Shown: positions 1-8,614, numbered from the stretch's first letter. The stretch is 64,000 nucleotides of DNA from Kordia sp039026955 (GCA_039026955.1 JBCCLH010000014.1:52604-116603), one strand, 5' to 3'. Numbers and translations are program-made. The notes: generated by a model not told the origin, from the letters alone.

Positions 1-2
1 GT

Positions 3-848
3 CAAAATATATATCCAGGCGATTTCTTTCAGATTAGAGATGGAGAAATTATTGTGTTGGGAAATATCTTTCGGAAAAATATAGTGCATATCGATGATGT
101 CACTTTTGAGAATGGAATTAAGCTCAATCCCGTCAATTGGAATCTAAGTGATGGTGTTACCAAACCCTATTCTGGGCGTGACACAGGACACAATCCGATT
201 GAGGGCGATTTTGAGTTTAGCAAACAAGTATTAGCTTTTGACGGATTTGGAAGTTTCTTCTTTAAAAGTAGTGCTCCCGAATCTGTTAAAATTGCTAATT
301 GGAGCGATTTGAAACAGCAGTTAATCATCAAAATGACGCAAACACTCTATTCGTTTCGTGAACTTTATGTTGTGACCGAATGTGCTACGACAGAAGATTG
401 GACTTTAGCCATTGCTGGCTCTGACAAAGCTGAACTGGAAATTGCGACAGAATCTGAAAATTTTGGATTGGTTGATATTTTTGGAGATTCATCTGCCAAA
501 ACCATTCAAGCGAGAGATATTGAATTCTATCATCGAGAAGACAAGCGCAGACCAACCTTTTTTAAGGCGAAAAAACTCATCGTACAACAAGAAAAAATAG
601 AAGTATTTATTAGCGATTTAATCTCAGATCGAATGCAAGTTCCTTCTTGGGTCAATAACTTTTACGAATACGATTTTTTCCATGACGAGCTGTCATTTTC
701 AACACCAGTTTCTAAAAATGCACAAACCAGTGTCTTAGACATGTTACAAGCAAATCAACTAAATCCAAATACCGCTTTGCAGTACTTTGACTGGGAAAAT
801 ACCAACCTAGACGACGTACAAAAGCTATTTGACCATTATGGACAATAA
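3..848 (+). CDS. Partial eCIS-locus protein, C-terminal part (5' end outside window)
   Basis: The reading frame is open from base 3 to the TAA at 846-848, so the true start lies left of the window; the in-frame GTG at 54 is probably internal. About 281 residues are visible. I do not recognise a family: it is a mixed alpha/beta sequence without signal peptide, membrane segment or obvious catalytic motif. It overlaps the start of the eCIS-type AAA+ ATPase by 11 nt, so it is in the same operon and is probably a structural (baseplate-like) or assembly protein of the contractile injection system. That role is inferred from position only. Confidence 0.6.
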   Translation, partial: QNIYPGDFFQIRDGEIIVLGNIFRKNIVHIDDVTFENGIKLNPVNWNLSDGVTKPYSGRDTGHNPIEGDFEFSKQVLAFDGFGSFFFKSSAPESVKIANWSDLKQQLIIKMTQTLYSFRELYVVTECATTEDWTLAIAGSDKAELEIATESENFGLVDIFGDSSAKTIQARDIEFYHREDKRRPTFFKAKKLIVQQEKIEVFISDLISDRMQVPSWVNNFYEYDFFHDELSFSTPVSKNAQTSVLDMLQANQLNPNTALQYFDWENTNLDDVQKLFDHYGQ

Positions 849-2199
849 TGCCTACATTATTTCACTTTATGAAGAGATTGATTGGCTGCAACAAGTCATC
901 AATCAGGTCATTAGTGTCTATTTACAACATGAAGATATAGACGATATCCATTGGACAGAAATCCCAATGCCTGAGGTCTCTGAATTGGATACGCCTTACG
1001 CAAATATGCTGCGAGAATGGAATTTGACCAATATTGAGCGCATTGCGTTGATCTTAGCCATTACGCCTCATATTCGCCCGGAAACCTTGGATATTTTCTT
1101 TGGTCAAAACAGTATTTACAACAGAGGATTTACAGAGTTTGGCGGGATGATCGACAAAAGCCACAGTGGTTTTTTACCCACGGGACAAACCTTGTTATTT
1201 CTCATTACAGCGTTAAATCCGGAATGGTATGTAGAAGTCATGACACTCTTTGAAAGCGAACATACCTTTCAAAAAGAACAAGTGTTAGACATTGAAATGA
1301 CAGAGCATTACATTCCTAGATTCAACGGTGTGTTGAGTATAAATAATCGATGGTTGCATTATTTTATTACAGGCGAAAAACCAAAGTTAGAACATAGCGT
1401 AACCTTCCCTGCGCAAAAAATAACGACCAAATTGGAATGGGAAGATGTCGTACTAAATCCTGACATTATGGATCAGGTAACGGAATTGAAAACGTGGTTG
1501 ATTCACAAAGATACGTTGTTAGAAGAATGGGGATTATCCAAACGCTTAAAACCAGGCTACAGAGCCTTATTTTACGGACCACCAGGAACAGGAAAAACGC
1601 TGACGGTTTCGTTATTAGGGAAAAATCTAGGATTGGATGTATATCGTGTCGATTTATCAATGATTGTTTCCAAATACATTGGAGAAACGGAAAAAAACCT
1701 GTCTCGCATTTTTGATACTGCAGCGCATCAAAATTGGATTCTATTTTTTGATGAAGCAGATGCGTTATTTGGAAAACGAACCAAAGCAGATTCGTCTAAT
1801 GACCGACATGCCAATCAGCAAACTGCCTATTTATTGCAGCGCATTGAAGACTTTCCGGGATTCATCATTCTAGCGTCTAACCTAAGAGCGAATATGGATG
1901 AAGCGTTCTCTAGAAGATTTCAATCGATAATTCACTTTAAAATGCCTTCTGTGGAAGAACGTTTCACATTGTGGCAAAAAGCATTCTCAGGAACTTGCGC
2001 CTTGGCAGATGATATTGATCTATATAGCATTGCGGAAAACTATGAATTGGCAGGTGGCGCTATCATCAATGTGCTTCGTTATTGTGCCTTAGCAGCGATT
2101 CAACGTGGCGATACGGTCGTAAACAAACAAGAATTGATTACGGGTATACGACGCGAAATGAAAAAGGAAAACAAAACCATCACACAACCTCTAAAATAG
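838..2199 (+). CDS. AAA+ ATPase of an extracellular contractile injection system
   Basis: A 453-residue AAA+ ATPase. Walker A is GPPGTGKT at about residues 247-254 and Walker B is ILFFDEADALF at about 300-310, followed by a sensor/arginine-finger region (DEAFSRRF). The N-terminal 200 residues are family-specific. In eCIS loci (Afp15/Pvc15-like) one AAA+ ATPase sits after the structural genes and is thought to help assembly or cargo loading. The ATG at 838 is preferred over the TTG at 829; it overlaps the upstream gene by 11 nt, typical of translational coupling. The eCIS assignment rests on this architecture plus the DUF4157 cargo genes directly downstream. Confidence 0.85.
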   Translation: MDNNAYIISLYEEIDWLQQVINQVISVYLQHEDIDDIHWTEIPMPEVSELDTPYANMLREWNLTNIERIALILAITPHIRPETLDIFFGQNSIYNRGFTEFGGMIDKSHSGFLPTGQTLLFLITALNPEWYVEVMTLFESEHTFQKEQVLDIEMTEHYIPRFNGVLSINNRWLHYFITGEKPKLEHSVTFPAQKITTKLEWEDVVLNPDIMDQVTELKTWLIHKDTLLEEWGLSKRLKPGYRALFYGPPGTGKTLTVSLLGKNLGLDVYRVDLSMIVSKYIGETEKNLSRIFDTAAHQNWILFFDEADALFGKRTKADSSNDRHANQQTAYLLQRIEDFPGFIILASNLRANMDEAFSRRFQSIIHFKMPSVEERFTLWQKAFSGTCALADDIDLYSIAENYELAGGAIINVLRYCALAAIQRGDTVVNKQELITGIRREMKKENKTITQPLK

Positions 2200-2205
2200 G
2201 CTTCT

Positions 2206-2727
2206 ATGGACATTGAAGAATTAATACTACTCAAAGAGCATTCGCAGTTACTTGTGATGCGTTCGTGGCGCAATGAAATTCCGGAAGAACAACGAAATAT
2301 TATCATTTCAGAAGCGCTCAATAGTTGTACGGTAGACAAAAACTTCAAGGTAATAGGATATCTCATTACGAGTCGGCGCGTATTTTTAATTGGTTCAAGT
2401 GAAACCACGCCTTTTCAAAAAATATTACAACACTTTTACAGGCAAGTCGCTTTGGGAATTTTAAACTATAAAAACAGAACACGACACTATCATGAAGAAC
2501 CATACATAGAATTGGAACACTATGAACCCTTGTTTTTAGAATATCCTTTTTACAATATGTACATACGAAAACTCATCACAGGAAGAGATGTAGAATTACC
2601 GTATTACGATCCGCATTTAGCACGACTGAAAGATTATATTCAAAACTATAATTACTGTTCCGCTTTAGATTATGAAGGCGGAAAAAGTCCTGTGATTGTA
2701 TCGACGGATACCATCATTCTTGAGTAA
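2206..2727 (+). CDS. eCIS-linked hypothetical protein with a possible degenerate Y1-transposase-like fold
   Basis: 173 residues, starting 6 nt after the ATPase stop, same operon. I do not recognise it with certainty. Residues 35-75 (an ALNSC helix, then KVIGYLITSRRVFLIGSS) follow the pattern of REP-associated Y1 transposases, where the segment reads roughly AYVLMPNHVHLL. Here the HUH histidines are replaced (SRRVFLI), so any nuclease activity should be lost. No signal peptide and no membrane segment. Its location between the ATPase and cargo genes suggests a cytoplasmic accessory role, for example a cargo adaptor or nucleic-acid binding protein; this is inference. Confidence 0.6.
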   Translation: MDIEELILLKEHSQLLVMRSWRNEIPEEQRNIIISEALNSCTVDKNFKVIGYLITSRRVFLIGSSETTPFQKILQHFYRQVALGILNYKNRTRHYHEEPYIELEHYEPLFLEYPFYNMYIRKLITGRDVELPYYDPHLARLKDYIQNYNYCSALDYEGGKSPVIVSTDTIILE

Positions 2728-2749
2728 AACTTCACTAAAGTCCGAAATC

Positions 2750-3169
2750 ATGAATACAGAACTCCAGAAAAAATCGACCGAAAACACTACACAAAGTGCG
2801 GTTGCACATACAGCAAAAGCATCTATTGAGACGCAAGGATTTACACTAAAGGATAATAGAAATCCTTCATCTATCATTCAAAAAATGCAGGTCATCCAAC
2901 TTGCTACAAGACTTGTACGAAATGTTATTTTTAATGGCTACAGTGAAACATTGCGACAATTATTATTGCAATGGGCTGTACCGAATGGAACAAGAGTTCA
3001 AATACAACAAACCGATCATGTCGGCGGTGCATTCGACGTACGATTTACCAATACAAACGGACCTGCAATTAGCATAGATACCGCTAGAGGCTGGATTCAA
3101 ACCGCAATAAGTCATCATCAAGAAAGTTCTTCCGAAGATGAAAGTTCATCTGGTGACGAAAATGAATAA
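2750..3169 (+). CDS. Small eCIS cargo-like protein (shared leader, no DUF4157)
   Basis: 139 residues from the ATG at 2750. The N-terminal 50 residues are polar and end in FTLKDNRNPSSIIQKMQVIQ, the same kind of leader seen in the two DUF4157 proteins that follow (ALEDNRPKTVIQ and FFLEDNRESS...NVIQ). After the leader comes a compact domain of about 75 residues that I do not recognise, then an acidic Ser/Glu/Asp tail (about residues 121-139). No signal peptide. The shared leader and position suggest it is carried by the injection system, either as a small effector or as a plug or partner of the larger cargos. Confidence 0.6.
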   Translation: MNTELQKKSTENTTQSAVAHTAKASIETQGFTLKDNRNPSSIIQKMQVIQLATRLVRNVIFNGYSETLRQLLLQWAVPNGTRVQIQQTDHVGGAFDVRFTNTNGPAISIDTARGWIQTAISHHQESSSEDESSSGDENE

Positions 3170-3199
3170 TATCATTGTACAATTTTAACGAAGCTTACC

Positions 3200-4228
3200 A
3201 TGCGTACTCACCTTCATAAAAAAACGACAACCACAAATACCAAAGCCGCTGCACACCAACAGAAAGGAAAGGCATTGGAAGACAATCGTCCTAAAACGGT
3301 CATTCAGCAGCAAAAAAACAATACAGGAATGCCTGACCATTTAAAATCAGGAATTGAAAATCTTTCAGGACATTCGCTAGATGATGTCAGAGTGCATTAC
3401 AACTCATCCAAACCTGCGCAACTCAATGCACATGCGTATGCACAAGGCAACAATATTCATTTGGCTTCGGGGCAAGAAAGACATTTACCGCATGAAGCTT
3501 GGCATGTAGTGCAACAAAAACAAGGTCGCGTGCAACCTACTACGACTGTTTCTGGTGCAAAAGTAAATGACAATCCAAGCTTGGAAAAAGAAGCAGATAT
3601 CATGGGAGGAAAGGCCATGCAATTCAAAGCAACTATTCAAAAAAAAAGTTTAGAAAGTAGCAACTATGCTGCAACTATACAATTAGGAAAAAAAAAGGAA
3701 ACACCTGCTCAGAAATTAGCAAAACTAAGAGCCCTTGGCGTAGTTACGCGTGAATTAAAAACATCGCGTGCAGCAAAACTTCGTCCTAAAGATGCGAGTA
3801 AGTATGGTGAAACTTTTATGCACGGTGGCAGAACCTATTATATTATGAGAGATGCTAATAAACGCGTGACCAAATTTGCGGCAAAACTCCATTATTATAA
3901 AGGCAAGCGAATAGCCACACCTAGAAACAAAGTACCGTACATTCGAAAAAATGATCAAGCTGGACATTTAATCGCACATAGTTTGGGTGGTCCGCCAAAA
4001 TTATTAGCCAACTTCGTAGCGATGGATAAAACAATCAATGGAAAAAGTGGTGCTTGGGCAAAAATGGAAGAATACATCAGAACGCGTTTAAAACAGAAAA
4101 ATATAAAAGTGTGGATGTCTGTAAAACCCAATTATCCAGGTAAAAAGAAACGCCCTGATCATATAGAAGTGAGCCTCACTTTTAACAGATCGCCTTATAA
4201 GGTAGGTTTTGACGTTCCAACACCTTAA
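3200..4228 (+). CDS. eCIS cargo: DUF4157 domain fused to DNA/RNA non-specific endonuclease
   Basis: 342 residues. Residues 1-43 form a polar leader with ALEDNRPKTVIQ. Residues 44-115 are a DUF4157 domain with HEAWH (HExxH, residues 98-102), the domain typical of eCIS-associated proteins. A linker with AATIQL follows, then a C-terminal nuclease-like domain (about 170-342). This has GHLIAHSLGG (from residue 255), a conserved Asn in the NFVAMD segment and a W..ME helix, as in the Endonuclea_NS_2 family. No signal peptide, as expected for a protein loaded into an injection particle. Predicted role: a nuclease toxin delivered into target cells. No obvious dedicated immunity gene follows. Confidence 0.8.
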   Translation: MRTHLHKKTTTTNTKAAAHQQKGKALEDNRPKTVIQQQKNNTGMPDHLKSGIENLSGHSLDDVRVHYNSSKPAQLNAHAYAQGNNIHLASGQERHLPHEAWHVVQQKQGRVQPTTTVSGAKVNDNPSLEKEADIMGGKAMQFKATIQKKSLESSNYAATIQLGKKKETPAQKLAKLRALGVVTRELKTSRAAKLRPKDASKYGETFMHGGRTYYIMRDANKRVTKFAAKLHYYKGKRIATPRNKVPYIRKNDQAGHLIAHSLGGPPKLLANFVAMDKTINGKSGAWAKMEEYIRTRLKQKNIKVWMSVKPNYPGKKKRPDHIEVSLTFNRSPYKVGFDVPTP

Positions 4229-4272
4229 TTGAAAAAATATGCGTATGCACTAATTGATCAATTTGATCGAAG

Positions 4273-6018
4273 ATGGAAACACAATTAACCAGAAAAAATC
4301 AAAAACAGGTACGGCAGGTTGCTGCGGCACATCAAAATCCCTTTTCCAAAGAGAGAAGCGGTTTTTTTCTGGAAGATAATCGCGAGAGTTCCACCAAACA
4401 GCAACGATTAATTGATCGCATGCATGCTGCAAACGTCATTCAAAAAAAGCCAAACAACACAGGATTGCCTGACAATTTAAAATCAGGAATTGAAAACCTT
4501 TCAGGACATTCGTTAGATGATGTCAAAGTACATTACAATTCAGCCAAACCTGCACAACTCGATGCACATGCCTATGCACAAGGCACCAATATTCACATCG
4601 CTTCTGGACAAGAAAAACATTTACCGCATGAGGCTTGGCATGTGGTACAGCAAAAGCAAGGTCGCGTGCAACCTACCACAAGTGTCAATGGTGCAAAAGT
4701 GAATGATAGCACTGTTTTAGAAAAGGAAGCGGATGTCATGGGCACGAAAGCATTGCAACGAAAAGCTACCACCATCAAACCTTCTAAAAACACATACAGA
4801 GCAAATGTGATACAGTTATATGCAGTCATTCAGCTAAAAAAACAAAATGCTATCAACTTTATAAAAAAACAGAATTTAGGTATTGAAGCTACACATGTAG
4901 CTGTACAAGCTTATGTTCAAAATACTGATAATGATAAAAAGCTACGACTAGGATTGCTGAATTCATGGAATTATAAACAAACAGGCACGTACACAATTGC
5001 CACGCCTGATGATCTGATCCCTAAAAGTACAGACTTTACAACAATGGACGATTTGGCAGATTATGATTCTGAGGACGATGACGATATGGATTTAGACGCA
5101 GTGATGGAAAGTAAAACAGAAGAAAAGATGGATTTATCACGTGTCGATTCTTCCAGAGATAGAACCGGTGTTCCTGTATTCAATCCATTTGATAGCGTAC
5201 GATTTGGAAGGCAAGTCAATAAACGTGGAACCTATGACAGAATACCGATGGCTACTAGAATTGGCGGACATTATATTGAATATGACAATCCTGGCACCAA
5301 AGATATATATGCAACACCGTTGGAACTCACAGGCAAAAAAGGAGTTAGAAAAACCTACAAACGTCAGGGTACTAGCAGTGATTACAACTGGGATAATCTG
5401 GCAAAAAAACTAGAAGCGATGGGCTATGACGACCATGAAAGTCGTTTATTAAATATATTGCGTTTTTACTTACGAAAAGGAAGCAAAATGAAAATGGACC
5501 CTGCCACAGCAGAAGCCATTGCTGCCATAGGTTCAGATTTTATGAAAGGGAGTAAAGGTGCACGTTTTTATTTACTACAAGTAATAAGAAACATTAAAAG
5601 AAGTAAAAAAACTCCAAGCTTTCACAGTGTTTTCAGTGGTAAAAATCCGCTCTACTTGCCAGCGGCAACTGGTGGACGTGGCAAAGTGTCTGAAATGAAT
5701 GAGCAAATAGAATTGATCAGAAATGAACTGTTAGGCGTCAATAATTGTTTGATCAATGCCATTGCACTCGCAGCGCATCTACCGTTGCCAAATCTTGGAC
5801 AATTACTTCGCATTCGTGAACAAATTGGAAGTGTTGGAGAAATGTTGCTTGCTTCTGATGAAAATATTGCCATCATACGACAAGTATTAGGCATACAGGA
5901 TACGATAAGTATCATTTATCAAGATAGAGAATCGGAAGATTTTGCTGGCTCAACGGGTCATACTTTACTAATATATCATGTAAATGAAAATCACTTCACG
6001 CATATTATGCCGCACTAA
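4273..6018 (+). CDS. eCIS cargo: DUF4157 domain with C-terminal putative cysteine protease
   Basis: 581 residues. The leader (1-60) contains FFLEDNRESS and NVIQKK. DUF4157 spans about 64-135 with HEAWH at 119-123 and is nearly identical to that of the preceding gene at both protein and DNA level, a recent module duplication. After NVIQLYAVIQL comes a long unrecognised middle region with an acidic stretch around residues 265-280. The C-terminal 95 residues contain NNCLINAIA (Cys492) and, near the end, HTLLIYHVNENHFTHI (His574/His577), an order and spacing reminiscent of OTU/papain-like cysteine proteases. Predicted role: an effector cleaving a host protein or ubiquitin-like chain. The catalytic assignment is inference from a short motif. 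Confidence 0.7.
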   Translation: METQLTRKNQKQVRQVAAAHQNPFSKERSGFFLEDNRESSTKQQRLIDRMHAANVIQKKPNNTGLPDNLKSGIENLSGHSLDDVKVHYNSAKPAQLDAHAYAQGTNIHIASGQEKHLPHEAWHVVQQKQGRVQPTTSVNGAKVNDSTVLEKEADVMGTKALQRKATTIKPSKNTYRANVIQLYAVIQLKKQNAINFIKKQNLGIEATHVAVQAYVQNTDNDKKLRLGLLNSWNYKQTGTYTIATPDDLIPKSTDFTTMDDLADYDSEDDDDMDLDAVMESKTEEKMDLSRVDSSRDRTGVPVFNPFDSVRFGRQVNKRGTYDRIPMATRIGGHYIEYDNPGTKDIYATPLELTGKKGVRKTYKRQGTSSDYNWDNLAKKLEAMGYDDHESRLLNILRFYLRKGSKMKMDPATAEAIAAIGSDFMKGSKGARFYLLQVIRNIKRSKKTPSFHSVFSGKNPLYLPAATGGRGKVSEMNEQIELIRNELLGVNNCLINAIALAAHLPLPNLGQLLRIREQIGSVGEMLLASDENIAIIRQVLGIQDTISIIYQDRESEDFAGSTGHTLLIYHVNENHFTHIMPH

Positions 6019-6079
6019 CATAACGAATACCAATTCTGAATATTTTTTAAATCTGTCAAAAGTTCAAGCATAAATCCAC

Positions 6080-6087
6080 TACTTTTG
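6080..6087 (+). promoter_or_regulatory. Putative -7 promoter box for the EamA gene
   Basis: TACTTTTG fits the Bacteroidota TAnnTTTG box and lies 24 nt before the ATG at 6112. It overlaps an alternative TTG start at 6085, which argues for the downstream ATG. No clear TTG -33 element is visible. Confidence 0.4.
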
Positions 6088-6111
6088 CACTTTCTAAAAA
6101 ATACCAATTAC

Positions 6112-6948
6112 ATGCTCAAACAAGCCATTCAATTTATGATCATCAGTGCCATTGGTTTTGCGTTTTTGAATGCGATTGTAAAGTATCTGGGCGATTTTAA
6201 TGCCTATCAAATTGTATTTTTTAGATCGATTGGCACTTTATTTTTCACAGTTCCTTTATTAGTGAAAAATAATATCTCCATGCTTGGGAATAAACGATTT
6301 TTACTGTTGTTGCGCGGAATTGTAGGTGTGACTTCGATGGCATTATTTTTCATGTCGATCAAATATTTACCGATTGGATCAGCAGTTTCTCTGAGGTACA
6401 TCTCTCCTATTTTTGCAGCAGTTTTTGCTTTGTTTATTCTAAAAGAAAAAATAAAACCAGTACAATGGGTATTCTTCCTAATTGCCTTCAGCGGCGTAGT
6501 CATTTTAAAAGGATTTGACACACAAATTGATACAACAGGATTGTTATTAGTGTTAGCTTCTGCCTTTTTTAGCGGTTTGGTCTTTATCATCATTCGTAAA
6601 ATCGGTTCGCAAGATCATCCGATTGTGGTGGTGAATTATTTTATGATGATCGCGTTAATCGCTGGTGGCTTGTTATGCATTCCGTATTGGAAAACTCCCG
6701 TCGGCTGGGAATGGCTGTTATTACTCAGTTTGGGAATATTTGGTTATGTGGGACAATTATACATGACCAAAGCGTTGCAACTTGCCGAAACCAACAAAGC
6801 AGCGCCGTTAAAATACATCGAAGTGATTTTTACCATGCTCATCGGACTAAGTTGGTTTGATGAAACCTACACACTTTGGAGTCTGCTCGGAATCATTTTA
6901 ATCGTCATTGGATTGACCCTGAATACCTACGCAAAAACAACAAAATAA
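6112..6948 (+). CDS. EamA/DMT-family transporter
   Basis: 278 residues from the ATG at 6112. About ten hydrophobic helices arranged as two EamA repeats of the drug/metabolite transporter superfamily, an inner-membrane permease for small metabolites of unknown identity. Recognisable features include the short basic loop FILKEKIKPVQW after helix 4 and ALQLAETNKAAPLKYIEVIF in the second repeat. Monocistronic: it has its own promoter box upstream and a hairpin terminator right after the stop, and it is not functionally linked to the cargo genes before it. Confidence 0.85.
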   Translation: MLKQAIQFMIISAIGFAFLNAIVKYLGDFNAYQIVFFRSIGTLFFTVPLLVKNNISMLGNKRFLLLLRGIVGVTSMALFFMSIKYLPIGSAVSLRYISPIFAAVFALFILKEKIKPVQWVFFLIAFSGVVILKGFDTQIDTTGLLLVLASAFFSGLVFIIIRKIGSQDHPIVVVNYFMMIALIAGGLLCIPYWKTPVGWEWLLLLSLGIFGYVGQLYMTKALQLAETNKAAPLKYIEVIFTMLIGLSWFDETYTLWSLLGIILIVIGLTLNTYAKTTK

Positions 6949-6952
6949 TCAA

Positions 6953-6984
6953 AAAAACACTCACGAATGCTCGCAAGTGTTTTT
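6953..6984 (+). terminator. Intrinsic terminator after EamA gene
   Basis: Stem AAAAACACT (6953-6961) pairs with AGTGTTTTT (6976-6984), with an A-run before and a T-run after, 5 nt downstream of the stop codon. It could act on both strands. Confidence 0.7.
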
Positions 6985-7090
6985 GAATGGTTGTTATAAA
7001 TATAAACTTGAAACTGAATAATTGCTTCTTTTGTGTGCTATAGTAATACGAGTTCGATATAACTTCTATTTATAATTATGCTTTAAAAGT

Positions 7091-7163
7091 GTCAAATCGA
7101 GCGCAGTCGAGATTCAATCGAAAGATTATTTTTTGTATTTGTTCTCGACTGCGCTCGAACTGA
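7091..7163. repeat. Long palindromic intergenic repeat (modular family, copy 1)
   Basis: Arms of 21 nt (7091-7111 and 7143-7163) are inverted copies with two mismatches; each contains TCGAGCGCAGTCGAG or its complement. The loop is AT-rich. The copy sits between two convergent genes. It belongs to the GTCARWTCGAG repeat family found in other gaps of this window. Confidence 0.8.
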
Positions 7164-7226
7164 CAATAGTTCAATTGAAGTCAATACTATTTACCAATCT
7201 TGGTATTCTTTATTAGAAAAATCTCG

Positions 7227-7802
7227 TTATTGCAACGTGATTGGAAACTCAGCAACCGTCGTATCCCAACCTATTTTTAAATGCACTACATTTTTACTTT
7301 TTTCGTATAAAACAATTGATAATTGCTCGATTTCTTTGTCACTTTTCTGAGTTGGTACAGTAATACTAGCTACATCTTTAGACGCATCGTACGAGAAATT
7401 TCCCCAACCGTCGTTTTCTGAGTTGATTTTCAAAGTCCACGAATCTTTCGTCGGAATGATCACTACGGAATAACGTCCTGCTTTTATTTTGGTATCGCCA
7501 ACCATCGCATCTGTTAAGAATAAAATTTCTGTAGATTCGTTCGCGCCAACTCTCCACGCTTTTCCAAACTTTAACAAACCGCCAAATACATCTCTTCCTT
7601 TTTTGAACGGACGTGCATAAATCACTCTGATTTTTGGTTCTAACGATTTTTTCTGTTCTGCGGTTTTTGCAAACGCTCTTTTTGGTGCGTTGGTTGGATA
7701 ATGTGCAATGTCGGTTGGACTCTTATCAACCTTTGGGAATTCTTGTGCGTTTACGGTACTAACTGCTGCAAAAAATGCGAGCAACATGATAATTTTCTTC
7801 AT
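7227..7802 (-). CDS. DUF2911 domain secreted protein
   Basis: 191 residues. An N-terminal signal peptide (MKKIIMLLAFFAAVSTVNAQ) is followed by a DUF2911 domain with the family hallmarks IRVIYARPFKKGRDVFGGLL, WRVGANESTEI and a KAGRYSV segment. It is predicted to be exported to the periplasm or cell surface; the function of the family is unknown. It follows the lipoprotein gene (stop 7805) by 2 nt on the same strand, so both are probably co-transcribed with the upstream methyltransferase. Confidence 0.85.
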   Translation of the reverse strand: MKKIIMLLAFFAAVSTVNAQEFPKVDKSPTDIAHYPTNAPKRAFAKTAEQKKSLEPKIRVIYARPFKKGRDVFGGLLKFGKAWRVGANESTEILFLTDAMVGDTKIKAGRYSVVIIPTKDSWTLKINSENDGWGNFSYDASKDVASITVPTQKSDKEIEQLSIVLYEKSKNVVHLKIGWDTTVAEFPITLQ

Positions 7803-7804
7803 GA

Positions 7805-8614
7805 TTACTTTTTTAAATTGATTACGTTTTCTGTTTCTATTCTCGATAGTTCTTTAAGTTTTCCTTGTTCGTATAAAGCAGGCAAATCCTTTAATGGCGT
7901 TCCTACTTCCGCTTTGTAATTGATGTAATCTTGAAACGTGATTCCATCCACGACACGGACATTGTAAGCGCTTCTAAAACGAACGCCGCCGCCATTCACT
8001 TGATAATTATACGCTAAATAGTCTATTTTTTTGGTGTTTTGATTGATCCAATAATGATATTCATCGTCATGATCATCACCGCCGCCTTCTTCGTTGAAAG
8101 TCACTTTCAATACATCGTATTTTTGATCTTTGATCGTTGTTTCTTCTAAAAACTTTTTATTCACCGCAGGATCATTTAATTTATGCGGTAACGTGGCAAA
8201 ATAAATCACAGAATTCACGGCATTTTTGGCGCTATTTTCTTTCTTCTCGGAAAGTGTGACTGTTTGATTGTTCACTTTACGTGAGAAGGTACCATTTTCG
8301 AGCACATCGAATGTAGTAGTACCATCTTTGGTAATTTCTACAGTGTATGCAAAGTTGTTTCCGTTATTGTGAAAGGTGTATTTCTTGTCACGAAAGATAA
8401 ACTCATATTTCGCCTGATCGTATAATTCTCCACCATGCGCTTTGATAGTTTCTTGAAGAATTTGTGTGGCTTTGTCTGCTGATTTGGGCATTTCCTTTTG
8501 GGGAATTTCAGAAACAGCAGCCGTTTCTTTTTCGGTTGACTTTTTGTTAGAATCACAAGCAGTCAGACCCAAAAATAATGTAAGAAGTAAAAATACGTTG
8601 GTGGTTTTAATCAA
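7805..8614 (-). CDS. Lipoprotein of unknown function
   Basis: 269 residues if translation starts at the TTG at 8614, which gives a classic lipoprotein signal peptide ending in FLGLTAC. A longer start (TTG at 8704, just after the methyltransferase stop) would add 30 polar residues before the signal and is less likely. The mature protein begins with a Ser/Lys/Glu-rich linker, then a domain starting ILQETIKAHGGELYDQAKYEF with beta-rich character, resembling outer-membrane-anchored lipoproteins of Flavobacteriaceae (possibly DUF6503). Lies in a three-gene minus-strand cluster with the methyltransferase and the DUF2911 gene. Confidence 0.75.
   Translation of the reverse strand: MIKTTNVFLLLTLFLGLTACDSNKKSTEKETAAVSEIPQKEMPKSADKATQILQETIKAHGGELYDQAKYEFIFRDKKYTFHNNGNNFAYTVEITKDGTTTFDVLENGTFSRKVNNQTVTLSEKKENSAKNAVNSVIYFATLPHKLNDPAVNKKFLEETTIKDQKYDVLKVTFNEEGGGDDHDDEYHYWINQNTKKIDYLAYNYQVNGGGVRFRSAYNVRVVDGITFQDYINYKAEVGTPLKDLPALYEQGKLKELSRIETENVINLKK

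Noticed and set aside
829..837. TTG at 829 as the ATPase start
   Set aside because: An ATG nine bases later gives the same protein and a normal coupled overlap.
54..848. GTG at 54 as the true start of the first gene
   Set aside because: The frame is open and coding-like from base 3, so the start is outside the window.
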